From: Candidatus Copromonas avistercoris (nom. illeg.)
GTDB taxonomy: Bacteria > Bacillota > Clostridia > Lachnospirales > Lachnospiraceae
NCBI GenBank assembly: GCA_018713185.1
Contig: DVFQ01000006.1
Location: forward strand, 1 to 33,573
Direction of reading: 5' to 3'
Length of the DNA stretch: 33,573 nt
A program made the position numbers and the translations under genes. Below the pieces are notes generated by a model. That model was not told the origin of the DNA. It searched no databases and saw only the letters and a list, made by a program, of their open reading frames with translations. Positions 24,810 through 32,763 of this stretch are shown here, piece by piece; within the stretch, counting starts at the first letter, position 1; every line of letters begins with the position of its first letter.

Positions 24810-25871
24810 ATGAAACAGGTAATTTTAACGGGGGACCGGCCCACCGGCCGCCTTCATGTGGGACATTATGTGGGTTCGCTAAAGGAGCGGGTGGAGCTGC
24901 AGAATTCCGGCCAGTACGATGAGATCTATATCATGATCGCCGACGCCCAGGCCTTAACGGACAACGCGGAGCATCCGGAGAAGGTGCGCCAGAATATTGT
25001 GCAGGTGGCGCTGGACTACCTGGCCTGCGGCATCGATCCCAATAAATCCACGATCCTGATTCAGTCCATGATCCCGGAATTAACGGAGCTGACCTTCTAT
25101 TATATGAACCTGGTAACCGTCTCCAGAGTACAGCGGAATCCAACCGTGAAGGCGGAGATCCAGATGAGGAATTTCGAGGCCAGCATTCCTGTGGGATTTT
25201 TCTGCTATCCCATCAGCCAGGCGGCCGATATCACCGCCTTCCACGCCACGGCGGTTCCCGTAGGCGAGGATCAGATGCCGATGTTGGAGCAGTGCAAGGA
25301 GATCGTGCATAAATTCAATGCCACCTATGGGGAAACCTTGACGGAGCCCCAGATCGTCCTTCCCCAAAATCAGGCCTGCCTCAGGCTTCCGGGTATCGAC
25401 GGCAAGGCGAAAATGAGCAAATCCCTGGGGAACTGCATCTATCTTTCCGATGAGGCGGAGGATGTGCGCAAAAAGATCATGTCCATGTTTACCGATCCCA
25501 ACCATCTCCGGGTGGAGGATCCGGGAAAGGTGGAAGGAAATCCGGTGTTTATTTATCTTGACGCCTTCTGCCGTCCGGAATATTTCGCGGGATTTCTTCC
25601 CGAGTACAGCGGGCTGGACGAATTAAAGGCCCACTATGAGCGGGGCGGCTTAGGCGACGTAAAGGTAAAGAAATTCTTGAACAATGTCATGCAGGCGGAG
25701 CTTTCGCCGATCCGGGAACGGAGAAAATACTGGGAGGCAAGGCTGCCGGAGGTCTACGAGATCTTAAAGGAGGGCAGCGCGAAGGCGAAGAAGACGGCGG
25801 AAAAGACGCTGGCGGAGGTTCGTCACGCCATGCAGATCGATTATTTCGCGGACGGACGGATGGAGATCTAA
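24810..25871 (+). CDS. trpS: Tryptophan--tRNA ligase
   Basis: This enzyme charges tRNA-Trp with tryptophan. It is a class I synthetase: the HIGH motif is HVGH (His16-His19, in GRLHVGHYVGSL) and KMSKS is exact at residues 201-205 (KAKMSKSLGN). The 353-aa length is normal. It starts 57 bp after LysR with GAGGAAG upstream. That gap is too short for a T-box leader, so tRNA-dependent antitermination is unlikely here. It is followed by 111 bp containing a hairpin and the promoter of the next operon. Confidence 0.96.
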   Translation: MKQVILTGDRPTGRLHVGHYVGSLKERVELQNSGQYDEIYIMIADAQALTDNAEHPEKVRQNIVQVALDYLACGIDPNKSTILIQSMIPELTELTFYYMNLVTVSRVQRNPTVKAEIQMRNFEASIPVGFFCYPISQAADITAFHATAVPVGEDQMPMLEQCKEIVHKFNATYGETLTEPQIVLPQNQACLRLPGIDGKAKMSKSLGNCIYLSDEAEDVRKKIMSMFTDPNHLRVEDPGKVEGNPVFIYLDAFCRPEYFAGFLPEYSGLDELKAHYERGGLGDVKVKKFLNNVMQAELSPIRERRKYWEARLPEVYEILKEGSAKAKKTAEKTLAEVRHAMQIDYFADGRMEI

Positions 25872-25917
25872 ATACGGCCACAGAGGGCTTTAAAAGTCCG
25901 GCTGCCAGCGGATGCGG

Positions 25918-25950
25918 GGCTGTCAAGAAAAAATACTTGACAGCCGCCTT
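25918..25950 (+). terminator. Perfect 10-bp hairpin after trpS, weak T tract
   Basis: GGCTGTCAAG (25918-25927) pairs exactly with CTTGACAGCC (25936-25945) around the loop AAAAAATA, then GCCTT and a few further T residues. It could end trpS transcripts. The right arm also contains the -35 of the ylxM promoter. Confidence 0.5.
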
Positions 25951-25965
25951 TGTTTATAGTATGAT
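25937..25965 (+). promoter_or_regulatory. Promoter of the ylxM-ffh operon
   Basis: TTGACA at 25937-25942, 17 bp, TATGAT at 25960-25965. Transcription would start near 25972, leaving about 11 nt before the ATG at 25983, with AGGTGA lying at the very 5' end. The -35 sits within the right arm of the trpS hairpin. Confidence 0.75.
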
Positions 25966-25982
25966 GTCCCAGGTGACCTGAT

Positions 25983-26324
25983 ATGGAAAAAATTGTGACA
26001 CAGGGTCTTTTGTATGATTTTTACGGAGAACTGCTGACGGACCACCAGAAACGGATCTATGAGGACGTGGTGTTCAACGACATGTCCCTAAGCGAGATCG
26101 CGGAGGAACAGGGGATCAGCAGGCAGGGAGTACACGACCTGATCAAACGCTGCGACCGGCTTCTTGAGGGTTATGAAACGAAGCTTAAGCTGGTGGAAAA
26201 GTTCAATCAGACCAAGGCGATGGTAAAGGAAATCCAGGAGCTGACGGGACAATATAAGAAGAGCGGCGATCAGGCCCTGATCGATAAGATCGAGGAAATC
26301 TCTGAGAAAATCGGACAGCTTTAA
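25983..26324 (+). CDS. ylxM: YlxM/p13-like helix-turn-helix protein (SRP-associated)
   Basis: This is a 113-aa cytoplasmic protein of the YlxM/p13 family. It has a sigma-70 region 4-like helix-turn-helix (LSEIAEEQGISRQGVHDLIK, about residues 38-57) followed by a helical tail (VEKFNQTKAMVKEIQELTGQ). Relatives bind or modulate the signal recognition particle, and the gene nearly always precedes ffh, as here with a 19-bp gap. It has its own strong promoter. A role in co-translational targeting is inferred from this constant pairing, not from a visible catalytic motif. Confidence 0.9.
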   Translation: MEKIVTQGLLYDFYGELLTDHQKRIYEDVVFNDMSLSEIAEEQGISRQGVHDLIKRCDRLLEGYETKLKLVEKFNQTKAMVKEIQELTGQYKKSGDQALIDKIEEISEKIGQL

Positions 26325-26343
26325 CCATAGAGGGAGAGATGGA

Positions 26344-27711
26344 ATGGCATTTGAAAGTTTAGCCGACAAGCTTCAAAACGTATTTAAAAACTTAAGAGGC
26401 AAGGGCCGGCTGACGGAGGCCGATGTAAAGGCGGCTTTAAAGGAAGTAAAGATGGCCCTTCTCGAGGCCGACGTAAACTTTAAAGTCGTAAAGCAGTTTG
26501 TAAACTCTGTACAGGAGCGGGCCGTCGGCCAGGATGTGCTTACCAGCCTGACGCCGGGACAGATGGTGGTAAAGATCGTCAATGAGGAGCTTATCAAGCT
26601 TATGGGTTCCGAAACGACGGAACTGGCCCTAAAGCCGCAGAACGAGATCACGGTTATTATGATGATCGGTCTCCAGGGCTCCGGTAAGACGACGACAACC
26701 GCCAAGCTGGCGGGGAAATTTAAAGCCAAGGGAAGAAAGCCTCTCCTTGTGGCCTGCGACGTTTACCGGCCGGCTGCCATCAAACAGCTGCAGATCAACG
26801 GCGAAAAGGTGGGAGTTCCCGTCTTTTCCATGGGCGAGAACCAAAACCCGGTGGATATCGCGAAAGCGGCCATCGAGCACGCGAAAAAGGAAGGCTTGAA
26901 TCTGGTATTCCTGGATACGGCCGGCCGGCTCCAGATCGACGAAGCGATGATGGAAGAGCTGGTGAATATCAAGAACGCCATTTCCGTGGACCAGTCCATC
27001 CTGGTGGTGGACGCCATGACCGGTCAGGACGCGGTCAACGTGGCCGGAAGCTTTAATGAGAAGATCGGCGTCGACGGCGTGATCCTTACGAAGCTGGACG
27101 GCGATACAAGAGGCGGCGCGGCGCTTTCGATCCGCGCGGTTACAGGACGGCCGATCCTCTATGTAGGTATGGGAGAAAAGCTTTCCGACCTGGAGCAGTT
27201 TTATCCGGAGCGGATGGCGTCCCGGATCCTGGGAATGGGAGATATCCTTTCCCTGATCGAAAAGGCGGAGCTTGACGTCAGCGAGGAAAAGGCGAAGGAA
27301 ATGAGCCAGAAGCTGCGGAAGGCCGAGTTTGACTTCAACGATTTCCTGGAGCAGATGCGCCAGATCAAGAAGATGGGCGGCATGAACAGCATCTTAAGCA
27401 TGATGCCGGGAATGAGCCAGATGAAGGGAAACCTTGAGATCGATGAGAAGTCCATGGACCGGGTGGAGGCGATCATCCTGTCCATGACGAAGGCGGAGCG
27501 TTCCAACCCGTCCTTATTGAATCCGTCGAGAAAGCAGCGGATCGCCAAGGGCGCCGGAGTGGATATCGCGGAGGTAAACCGGATCGTCAAGCAGTTTGAA
27601 CAGTCGAAAAAGCTGATGAAGCAGCTTCCCGGAATGATGGGAGGCGGAAAACGCCGGGGCGGTCTTGGGGCCTTGGGCGGAATGATGGGAAAATTCAAGC
27701 TCCCGTTTTAA
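26344..27711 (+). CDS. ffh: Signal recognition particle protein Ffh
   Basis: Ffh binds signal sequences on ribosomes and 4.5S/6S RNA and delivers the complex to FtsY at the membrane. The N and G domains are present, with the P-loop GLQGSGKTTTTAKLA (about residues 109-123), DTAGRLQIDE and TKLDGDTRGG. The M domain has SMMPGMSQMK and the RNA-binding helix region with SRKQRIAKGAG. It ends in a Met- and Gly-rich tail. Length (455 aa) is normal. It follows ylxM and precedes rpsP in the conserved order. Confidence 0.97.
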   Translation: MAFESLADKLQNVFKNLRGKGRLTEADVKAALKEVKMALLEADVNFKVVKQFVNSVQERAVGQDVLTSLTPGQMVVKIVNEELIKLMGSETTELALKPQNEITVIMMIGLQGSGKTTTTAKLAGKFKAKGRKPLLVACDVYRPAAIKQLQINGEKVGVPVFSMGENQNPVDIAKAAIEHAKKEGLNLVFLDTAGRLQIDEAMMEELVNIKNAISVDQSILVVDAMTGQDAVNVAGSFNEKIGVDGVILTKLDGDTRGGAALSIRAVTGRPILYVGMGEKLSDLEQFYPERMASRILGMGDILSLIEKAELDVSEEKAKEMSQKLRKAEFDFNDFLEQMRQIKKMGGMNSILSMMPGMSQMKGNLEIDEKSMDRVEAIILSMTKAERSNPSLLNPSRKQRIAKGAGVDIAEVNRIVKQFEQSKKLMKQLPGMMGGGKRRGGLGALGGMMGKFKLPF

Positions 27712-27783
27712 TAAAGGAAAGCAGGAGGCGGCCATACGGCGGCCCTGGCTGATAGATAGAACAGTTTAAGGAGGTGAAATGAA

Positions 27784-28029
27784 ATGGCAGTAAAGATGAG
27801 ACTTAGAAGAATGGGTCAGAAGAAGGCTCCTTTCTATAGAATTGTCGTTGCGGATTCCCGCGCTCCGAGAGACGGAAGATTCATCGAGGAAATCGGCTAC
27901 TACGATCCCAACACGGATCCCAGTACGATCAAGTTCAATGAGGAAGCCGCAAAGAAATGGTTAGCAACAGGTGCACAGCCGACGGAAACGGTTGGCAAGC
28001 TTTTAAAGATTGCCGGCATCACCCAGTAA
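27784..28029 (+). CDS. rpsP: 30S ribosomal protein S16
   Basis: S16 is a primary binder of 16S rRNA in the body of the small subunit. The 81-aa sequence matches the family, with [20 protein letters not shown] at the N-terminus and [20 protein letters not shown] next. AAGGAGGTG (27768-27776) is a near-perfect ribosome binding site for ATG 27784; a nearby ATG at 27779 is out of frame. The 72-bp gap from ffh holds short GGCGGCC/GGCC complementary stretches but no clear terminator. Confidence 0.97.
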   Translation: MAVKMRLRRMGQKKAPFYRIVVADSRAPRDGRFIEEIGYYDPNTDPSTIKFNEEAAKKWLATGAQPTETVGKLLKIAGITQ

Positions 28030-28044
28030 TGCGAGGTGTTTCAA

Positions 28045-28272
28045 ATGAAAGAATTGGTTGAAGTTATCGCCAAGGCACTGGTTGATAATCCAGAGGAAGT
28101 GGTCGTTACAGAGTCGGAAAAGGAGGACGAGATCGTCATCGAGCTGAAGGTGGCCGCCTCTGACGTAGGAAAGGTTATCGGAAAGCAGGGTCGGATCGCG
28201 AAAGCAATCCGCTCCGTTGTTAAGGCAGCGTCTTCCAAGACGGAAAAGAAAGTAGTTGTTGAGATTCAGTAG
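28045..28272 (+). CDS. khpA: KH-domain RNA-binding protein KhpA
   Basis: KhpA is a small RNA-binding protein that partners KhpB (Jag/EloR) in post-transcriptional control and cell elongation in Firmicutes. The 75-aa protein is essentially a single type II KH domain, with the GxxG loop in KVIGKQGRIAKAIRSVVK. ATG 28045 is preferred to the in-frame GTG at 28036 because GAGGTG (28033-28038) is then correctly spaced. It lies between rpsP and rimM, the usual place, and fits the ribosome-assembly theme. Confidence 0.93.
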   Translation: MKELVEVIAKALVDNPEEVVVTESEKEDEIVIELKVAASDVGKVIGKQGRIAKAIRSVVKAASSKTEKKVVVEIQ

Positions 28273-28333
28273 CGAACTCGGGACTGTGATCAGAGTAACA
28301 TCCGATTATGGTCCCTTTTTGAATGGAGAAGGA

Positions 28334-28852
28334 ATGGAAAATTATCTGCGAGTAGGCGTGATCACATCCCCCCACGGCGTCCATGGGGAAGTCAAGGTAT
28401 TTCCGACGACGGACGATCCCAGCCGGTTTTTGGAGCTGGAAACGGTGCTCCTGGATTTGGGCGGGGGAAATGAGAGGAAAGAGCTGACCATCCGCCAGGT
28501 CCGTTTTTTTAAAAATCTGGTGATCCTTGGATTTGAGGGGATCACAAGCCGCGATCAGGTGGAGGGCTGGCGCCAGAAGGAGCTTTGGATTACCCGCGAT
28601 CAGGCGGTGGAGCTTTCGGAGGATGAAAATTTTATCGCGGATCTTATCGGGCTTTCTGTGCGGACCGACGAGGGCTGCGCGCTTGGGACGGTAACGGATG
28701 TGATCCAGACCGGCGCCAACGATGTTTACTGCGTATCAGGAGAGGACGGAAAGGAAATCCTTCTTCCGGCGATCAAGGACTGTATTTTAAAGGTAGATCT
28801 TGAGAAGCAGGAAATGCTGGTCCATGTGCTTCCCGGCCTTCTGGATCTGTAA
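28334..28852 (+). CDS. rimM: 16S rRNA processing protein RimM
   Basis: RimM assists maturation of the 30S head, working with S19 and near S16. The 172-aa protein begins with the RimM N-terminal beta barrel (RVGVITSPHGVHGEVKVFPT) and ends in the PRC-barrel domain (DLIGLSVRTDEGCALGTVTD, then EILLPAIKDCILKVDLE). ATG 28334 is chosen because GGAG at 28325-28328 precedes it and the family N-terminus begins there; an open frame upstream to 28256 overlaps khpA and is not supported. trmD follows 12 bp later. Confidence 0.94.
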   Translation: MENYLRVGVITSPHGVHGEVKVFPTTDDPSRFLELETVLLDLGGGNERKELTIRQVRFFKNLVILGFEGITSRDQVEGWRQKELWITRDQAVELSEDENFIADLIGLSVRTDEGCALGTVTDVIQTGANDVYCVSGEDGKEILLPAIKDCILKVDLEKQEMLVHVLPGLLDL

Positions 28853-28864
28853 GGAGGGAGCTTC

Positions 28865-29602
28865 ATGAATTTTCACGTGCTGACGCTGTTTCCGGAAATG
28901 ATCGAAAACGGATTGAATACCAGCATCTTAGGCCGCGCGGCGGCGAAAGGGCTTTTGTCCTTCGAGGCGATCAATATCCGGGATTATACCCTGGAACGTC
29001 ACGGCCAGGCGGACGATTATCCTTACGGCGGAGGGGCCGGAATGGTCATGCAGGCCGAGCCGATCTACCGGGCCTATGAGGCGCTGACAGAACGGATCGG
29101 AAGCCGTCCCAGGGTCGTTTACCTGACGCCCCAGGGTCGCGTATTTAATCAGTCCATCGCGAGGGAGCTGGCGGCGGAAAAGGAGCTGGTGTTCCTCTGC
29201 GGCCATTACGAGGGCGTGGACGAGCGGGTGCTGGAGATGATCGTTACCGATGAGCTTTCTGCCGGGGACTATGTGCTGACCGGCGGCGAGCTTCCGGCGA
29301 TGATGATGATCGACTGTATTTCCCGGCTGATCCCCGGGGTTTTGAATAATCAGGACTCCGCGGAATTCGAGTCCTTTCATGACAATCTTTTGGAGTATCC
29401 CCAATATACCCGCCCGGAGGTATTCATGGGAAAACGGGTTCCGGAAATTCTCCTTTCCGGCCATCACGCCAATATCGAAAAGTGGCGGCGGGAGCAGTCG
29501 ATCCTAAGGACGTTTAAAAAGCGCCCCGAGCTTTTGGAACGGGCGGCGCTATCGGAAAAGGATCAGGAATTTCTAAGGGAATTGATGCAAAATAAGGCTT
29601 GA
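28865..29602 (+). CDS. trmD: tRNA (guanine-37-N1)-methyltransferase TrmD
   Basis: TrmD methylates G37 next to the anticodon using S-adenosylmethionine, preventing +1 frameshifts. The 245-aa protein shows the SPOUT trefoil-knot regions: PYGGGAGMVMQAEP, VYLTPQGRVFNQ, LCGHYEGVDERV, and then DYVLTGGELPAM. The C-terminal DNA/RNA-binding-like domain has ARPEV-type spacing (YPQYTRPEVFMGKRVPEILL, SGHHANIEKWRREQS). AAGGAGGGA is directly upstream. The -35 of the rplS promoter overlaps its stop. Confidence 0.97.
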   Translation: MNFHVLTLFPEMIENGLNTSILGRAAAKGLLSFEAINIRDYTLERHGQADDYPYGGGAGMVMQAEPIYRAYEALTERIGSRPRVVYLTPQGRVFNQSIARELAAEKELVFLCGHYEGVDERVLEMIVTDELSAGDYVLTGGELPAMMMIDCISRLIPGVLNNQDSAEFESFHDNLLEYPQYTRPEVFMGKRVPEILLSGHHANIEKWRREQSILRTFKKRPELLERAALSEKDQEFLRELMQNKA

Positions 29603-29627
29603 TTTTTCCGGGATCCTATGGTAAAAT
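29599..29627 (+). promoter_or_regulatory. Promoter of rplS
   Basis: TTGATT at 29599-29604, 17 bp, TAAAAT at 29622-29627, with TGG directly before the -10 (extended -10). The -35 overlaps the trmD stop, so rplS can be transcribed apart from trmD. The start would be near 29634. Confidence 0.6.
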
Positions 29628-29633
29628 TAGTAT

Positions 29634-29712
29634 CCGTGAAATAAGAGACGTTCCTCTGCTGCGGAAACGGCCGCCGGCAAGAACATCGAATACATGAAGG
29701 AGGTTCATTTTC
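29634..29712 (+). ncRNA. Possible ribosomal-protein leader before rplS
   Basis: The ~79-nt leader has an outer GTTC/GAAC pair (about 29651-29654 and 29681-29684) enclosing a GC-rich GCGG-AAACGG-CCGC stem. Firmicute rplS genes often carry an L19 autoregulatory leader at this position. The fold here is only suggestive, and I cannot match it to the consensus by eye. Confidence 0.35.
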
Positions 29713-30060
29713 ATGAACGAGATTATCAAGAACATTGAGGCGGCTCAGTTAAAGGAAACCGTGCCCAGCTTCAACGTAGGAGATACCGTAAGAGTATCCG
29801 CAAAAATCAAGGAAGGAAACCGCGAAAGAATCCAGGTTTTCGAGGGAACTGTAATTAAGAGACAGAACGGCGGAGTAAGAGAAACCTTCACCGTAAGAAA
29901 GAATTCCAACGGCATCGGCGTTGAGAAGACCTGGCCGCTTCATTCCCCTTCCGTAGAGAATATCGAGGTTGTGAGAAGAGGTAAGGTACGCCGCGCGAAA
30001 CTGTACTACTTAAGAGACAGAGTCGGAAAGGCTGCCAAGGTAAAAGAATTAGTAAAATAG
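29713..30060 (+). CDS. rplS: 50S ribosomal protein L19
   Basis: L19 sits at the subunit interface and contacts 16S rRNA. The 115-aa sequence is typical: [20 protein letters not shown] near the start, then [16 protein letters not shown], the family signature [20 protein letters not shown], and a C-terminal basic end ([20 protein letters not shown]). AAGGAGG lies upstream. A hairpin terminator follows at 30077. Confidence 0.97.
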   Translation: MNEIIKNIEAAQLKETVPSFNVGDTVRVSAKIKEGNRERIQVFEGTVIKRQNGGVRETFTVRKNSNGIGVEKTWPLHSPSVENIEVVRRGKVRRAKLYYLRDRVGKAAKVKELVK

Positions 30061-30076
30061 TTCGTGTCGCGGATTC

Positions 30077-30110
30077 AGGGGGACAATGGAAATTGTCCCC
30101 CTGTTGTGTT
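30077..30110 (+). terminator. Terminator or attenuator between rplS and lepB
   Basis: AGGGGGACAAT (30077-30087) pairs perfectly with ATTGTCCCCCT (30092-30102) around a GGAA (GNRA) loop, followed by GTTGTGTT. Since lepB has no strong promoter of its own in the short gap, this may lower rather than stop expression. Confidence 0.75.
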
Positions 30111-30154
30111 ACAGGGGAGAATGGCGGATCAGCGGAACAAAGGAGGGACGCCCC

Positions 30155-30703
30155 TTGGATTTTTATGAAAATAGAGAAGAAAACCGGCTGCAGGCCGCCA
30201 TCGGGTGGATCGTCGATGTGATCGTTATGGTCTTACTGGCCGCCTTCGCCGTTTACTGCTTCGGAACCCGCGTGCAGATGCGGGGAAGCTCCATGCGGCC
30301 GGCGCTGGAATCCGGCGACGTCGTTTTGATCAACCGCCTGGCGTACGACTTAGGAAGTCCGAAGCGGTTTGATATCGCCGCCTTTGCGCGGGACGATTCT
30401 TCGTTCAATATCCGCAGGGTCATCGGGCTTCCCGGAGAGACGGTTCAGATTATAGAAGGAACGATCTATATCGACGGGGAACCGCTTGCGGCCGAGGAGG
30501 AAAGCCTCTGCAGCGCTTCTATGGCGGGGCTGGCGGAGTACCCTGTGGAGCTGGGAGAGGATGAATATTTTCTCCTGGGAGATAACCGGGAGTCCAGCGA
30601 GGACAGCCGGTTTGAGAGCATCGGAAATGTTTCCCGGAGCCAAATGGCTGGAAAGGTCTGGTTAAGGATCGCGCCGGCAAGCGGATTTGGCTGGGTCAGA
30701 TAA
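30155..30703 (+). CDS. lepB: Signal peptidase I, catalytic Lys replaced by Arg
   Basis: Type I signal peptidases cut signal peptides from exported proteins on the outer face of the membrane. The 182-aa protein has an N-terminal transmembrane helix (WIVDVIVMVLLAAFAVYCF, about residues 17-35), nucleophile Ser46 in RGSSMRPAL, box D FNIRRVIGLPGETV, and box E LGDNRESSEDSRF. The general-base Lys usually precedes the conserved Arg in box D (as in IKRVIGLPG); here Arg87 occupies that place. The start is TTG 30155, set by AAAGGAGGG at 30139-30147, rather than the ORF start at 30086 that lies in the terminator. Activity is therefore uncertain. Confidence 0.85.
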   Translation: MDFYENREENRLQAAIGWIVDVIVMVLLAAFAVYCFGTRVQMRGSSMRPALESGDVVLINRLAYDLGSPKRFDIAAFARDDSSFNIRRVIGLPGETVQIIEGTIYIDGEPLAAEEESLCSASMAGLAEYPVELGEDEYFLLGDNRESSEDSRFESIGNVSRSQMAGKVWLRIAPASGFGWVR

Positions 30704-30732
30704 ATGAGAAAAACAGGGAAAGTGGAGAAGAT

Positions 30733-31671
30733 ATGAAGATACAGTGGTATCCAGGACATATGACAAAGGCCATGCGGGCGATGAAAGAGGATGTTAAGCT
30801 GGTGGATCTGATCATTGAGCTGGTGGACGCCAGAGCACCGATGGCCAGCCGGAATCCCGATATTGATGAGCTTGGGAAAGGGAAAGGCCGTCTAATCCTG
30901 TTGAATAAGGCGGACTTGGCTTCGGAAGCGGCCAACGCCGCCTGGACCGAGTTTTTTAAGGGAAAAGGCTTTCAGGTCATGCGGATCGACGCCAGATCGA
31001 AGTCGGATCTAAAGCAGATCCACGCCCATATCCAGGAGGCCTGCAAAGAAAAGATCGAACGGGACCGGAAGCGGGGGATCTTAAACCGTCCGGTCCGCGC
31101 GATGGTCGTGGGAATCCCCAACGTAGGGAAATCGACGTTCATCAACAGCCTGGCGGGAAAAGCGTCGGCCAAAACAGGAAATAAGCCGGGAGTGACCCGG
31201 GGAAACCAGTGGATCCGCTTAAATAAGCAGGTGGAGCTTTTGGATACGCCCGGCGTTTTGTGGCCGAAGTTTGACGATGAGGAAACAGGGCTTAAGCTGG
31301 CTTTCTTGGGCTCCGTCAATGATGAGATCCTGGACCGGGAGGAGCTGGCGTCGCTTTTAGCCAGCAGGCTTTTAACGATCGCGCCCCGTCTTTTGGAGGA
31401 GCGTTACGGAATTTCCATCGCAGAGCGGAAGCAGGAGGGCGAGGCGTCGGAGCGGACAGCCAAAGCGTCGGAACGGACAGCCGAAACGGCGGAGCGGACA
31501 GCCAAAGCGTTGGAGCAGCCGGCCGGGTACAAGATCCTCTGCCAGATCGCCGAGGCCCGCTCCTGTATTACGAAGGGAGGAGCGGCCGACGTGCCCCGCG
31601 CGGCCAAGCTTTTGCTGGAGGAGTTCCGCGGCGGAAAGCTGGGAAGGATCACGCTGGAACTTCCCGCATAA
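30733..31671 (+). CDS. rbgA: Ribosome biogenesis GTPase YlqF/RbgA
   Basis: RbgA is a circularly permuted GTPase needed for late 50S assembly, where it helps place L16 and related proteins. The motif order is permuted: the G4 motif NKAD (in ILLNKADLAS) comes first, then G1 GIPNVGKSTFINSL, then G3 DTPG (in LLDTPGVLWP). The N-terminus MKIQWYPGHMTKAMRAMKED is the family signature. Within the C-terminal domain a 7-residue repeat (ASERTAK, ASERTAE, TAERTAK, ALEQPAG; residues about 238-265) is inserted. The gene starts 29 bp after lepB. Length is 312 aa, longer than the usual ~285 because of the insert. Confidence 0.94.
   Translation: MKIQWYPGHMTKAMRAMKEDVKLVDLIIELVDARAPMASRNPDIDELGKGKGRLILLNKADLASEAANAAWTEFFKGKGFQVMRIDARSKSDLKQIHAHIQEACKEKIERDRKRGILNRPVRAMVVGIPNVGKSTFINSLAGKASAKTGNKPGVTRGNQWIRLNKQVELLDTPGVLWPKFDDEETGLKLAFLGSVNDEILDREELASLLASRLLTIAPRLLEERYGISIAERKQEGEASERTAKASERTAETAERTAKALEQPAGYKILCQIAEARSCITKGGAADVPRAAKLLLEEFRGGKLGRITLELPA
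31444..31527 (+). repeat. 21-bp tandem repeat inside rbgA
   Basis: Three 21-bp units (31444-31464, 31465-31485, 31486-31506) and a degenerate fourth (31507-31527) encode the heptads A-S-E-R-T-A-K and variants. The units differ at few bases, so the array is recent. It keeps the reading frame. Confidence 0.85.
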
Positions 31672-31741
31672 GCGGGGAATCCAGAAAAGACCGGAAAAGA
31701 TTGAGAAAAATGGGAACTGTTAGAAAGGCGGGGATAGGGGA

Positions 31742-32398
31742 ATGGCAAGAGTGCTGACCGGGGAACGTCTGGAAAAGGAGCTGGCCCGTCTGGAGGCCAT
31801 GAAGGAATTTGAGCGAGAGTACGACGGCTGCAGCCTGATCTGCGGTGTGGACGAGGCGGGAAGAGGGCCACTTGCGGGCCCGGTTGCCGCGGGCGCCGTG
31901 ATCCTGCCGAAGGACTGCACGATCCTTTATTTGAATGATTCAAAAAAGCTTTCCGAAAAAAGGCGGGAGGAGCTGTTTTTGGAAATCCGGGAAAAGGCGG
32001 TTTCATATTCCGTTGGGATCGTGGGTCCGGAGCGGATCGATGAGATCAATATCCTCCAGGCGACCTATGAGGCGATGTGTCAGGCGGTTTCGGGCCTTGG
32101 CGTTGTTCCGGATCTTCTTTTAAACGACGCGGTTACGATCCCGGAGCTGGCGATCCCTCAGGTTCCAATTATAAAAGGCGACGCGAAGAGCGTATCCATC
32201 GCCGCCGCCAGTATTCTCGCGAAGGTGACGAGGGATCATCTGATGGAGGAATATGACAGGCAGTTCCCCCAATATGGATTCGCGAAGCATAAGGGCTACG
32301 GAACGGCGGCCCATGTGGCGGCGATCCGGGAATTCGGCCCCTGTCCGATCCACCGCAGAAGCTTTTTGAAAAATATTTTGGGGGAAAATGGGAAATAA
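31742..32398 (+). CDS. rnhB: Ribonuclease HII
   Basis: RNase HII removes ribonucleotides from DNA and cleaves RNA in RNA-DNA hybrids. The 218-aa protein has the active-site motif with Asp37 and Glu38 in VDEAGRGPLAGPVAAGAV and an Asp near residue 129 (LLLNDAV). The family motif KSVSIAAASILAKVTRDHLM and the C-terminal YGFAKHKGYGTAAH and PIHRRSF follow. It begins 70 bp after rbgA with GGCGGGGATAGGGG-like purines upstream. It overlaps yraN by 11 bp. Confidence 0.96.
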   Translation: MARVLTGERLEKELARLEAMKEFEREYDGCSLICGVDEAGRGPLAGPVAAGAVILPKDCTILYLNDSKKLSEKRREELFLEIREKAVSYSVGIVGPERIDEINILQATYEAMCQAVSGLGVVPDLLLNDAVTIPELAIPQVPIIKGDAKSVSIAAASILAKVTRDHLMEEYDRQFPQYGFAKHKGYGTAAHVAAIREFGPCPIHRRSFLKNILGENGK

Positions 32399-32732
32399 AA
32401 GGCTTTTAGGAACTCAAAAGGAACAGCAGGCAGCCGCGTATCTGGAATCCGCAGGCTTTGAGATCTTGGAGCGGAATTACCGCTGCCGGACGGGAGAGAT
32501 CGATCTCATTGCAAAAGAAGGCGATTATTTTGTCTTTGTAGAGGTGAAGTACCGCGCGACGGGCGCAAAGGGCTCCGCGCTGGAGGCGGTGGACCGAAAA
32601 AAGGCGGCCCAGGTGCGCAGGGTCGCCGGGATTTATTTGTATGAAAAACGGCTGCCGGAGGATACGCCCTGCCGGTTTGACGCGGTGGGCATCGACCGGG
32701 AAGCCGTTACCCATATCAGGGACGCGTTTTAA
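32388..32732 (+). CDS. yraN: YraN family (UPF0102) predicted endonuclease-like protein
   Basis: This is a 114-aa protein of the YraN family, which has a restriction-endonuclease-like fold. The nuclease core is visible as RTGEIDLIAKEGDYFVFVEV followed by KYR, matching the E-x-D and E-x-K arrangement of the fold, and the N-terminus has AAAYLESAGFEILERNYRC. Biochemical function is not established; gene fusions and neighbours suggest a link to DNA repair or recombination. It overlaps rnhB by 11 bp, the usual arrangement, so both are translated from one message. Confidence 0.93.
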   Translation: MGNKRLLGTQKEQQAAAYLESAGFEILERNYRCRTGEIDLIAKEGDYFVFVEVKYRATGAKGSALEAVDRKKAAQVRRVAGIYLYEKRLPEDTPCRFDAVGIDREAVTHIRDAF

Positions 32733-32763
32733 GGGCAAAAAAAGGCCCGGGAGGATTTTGGAT

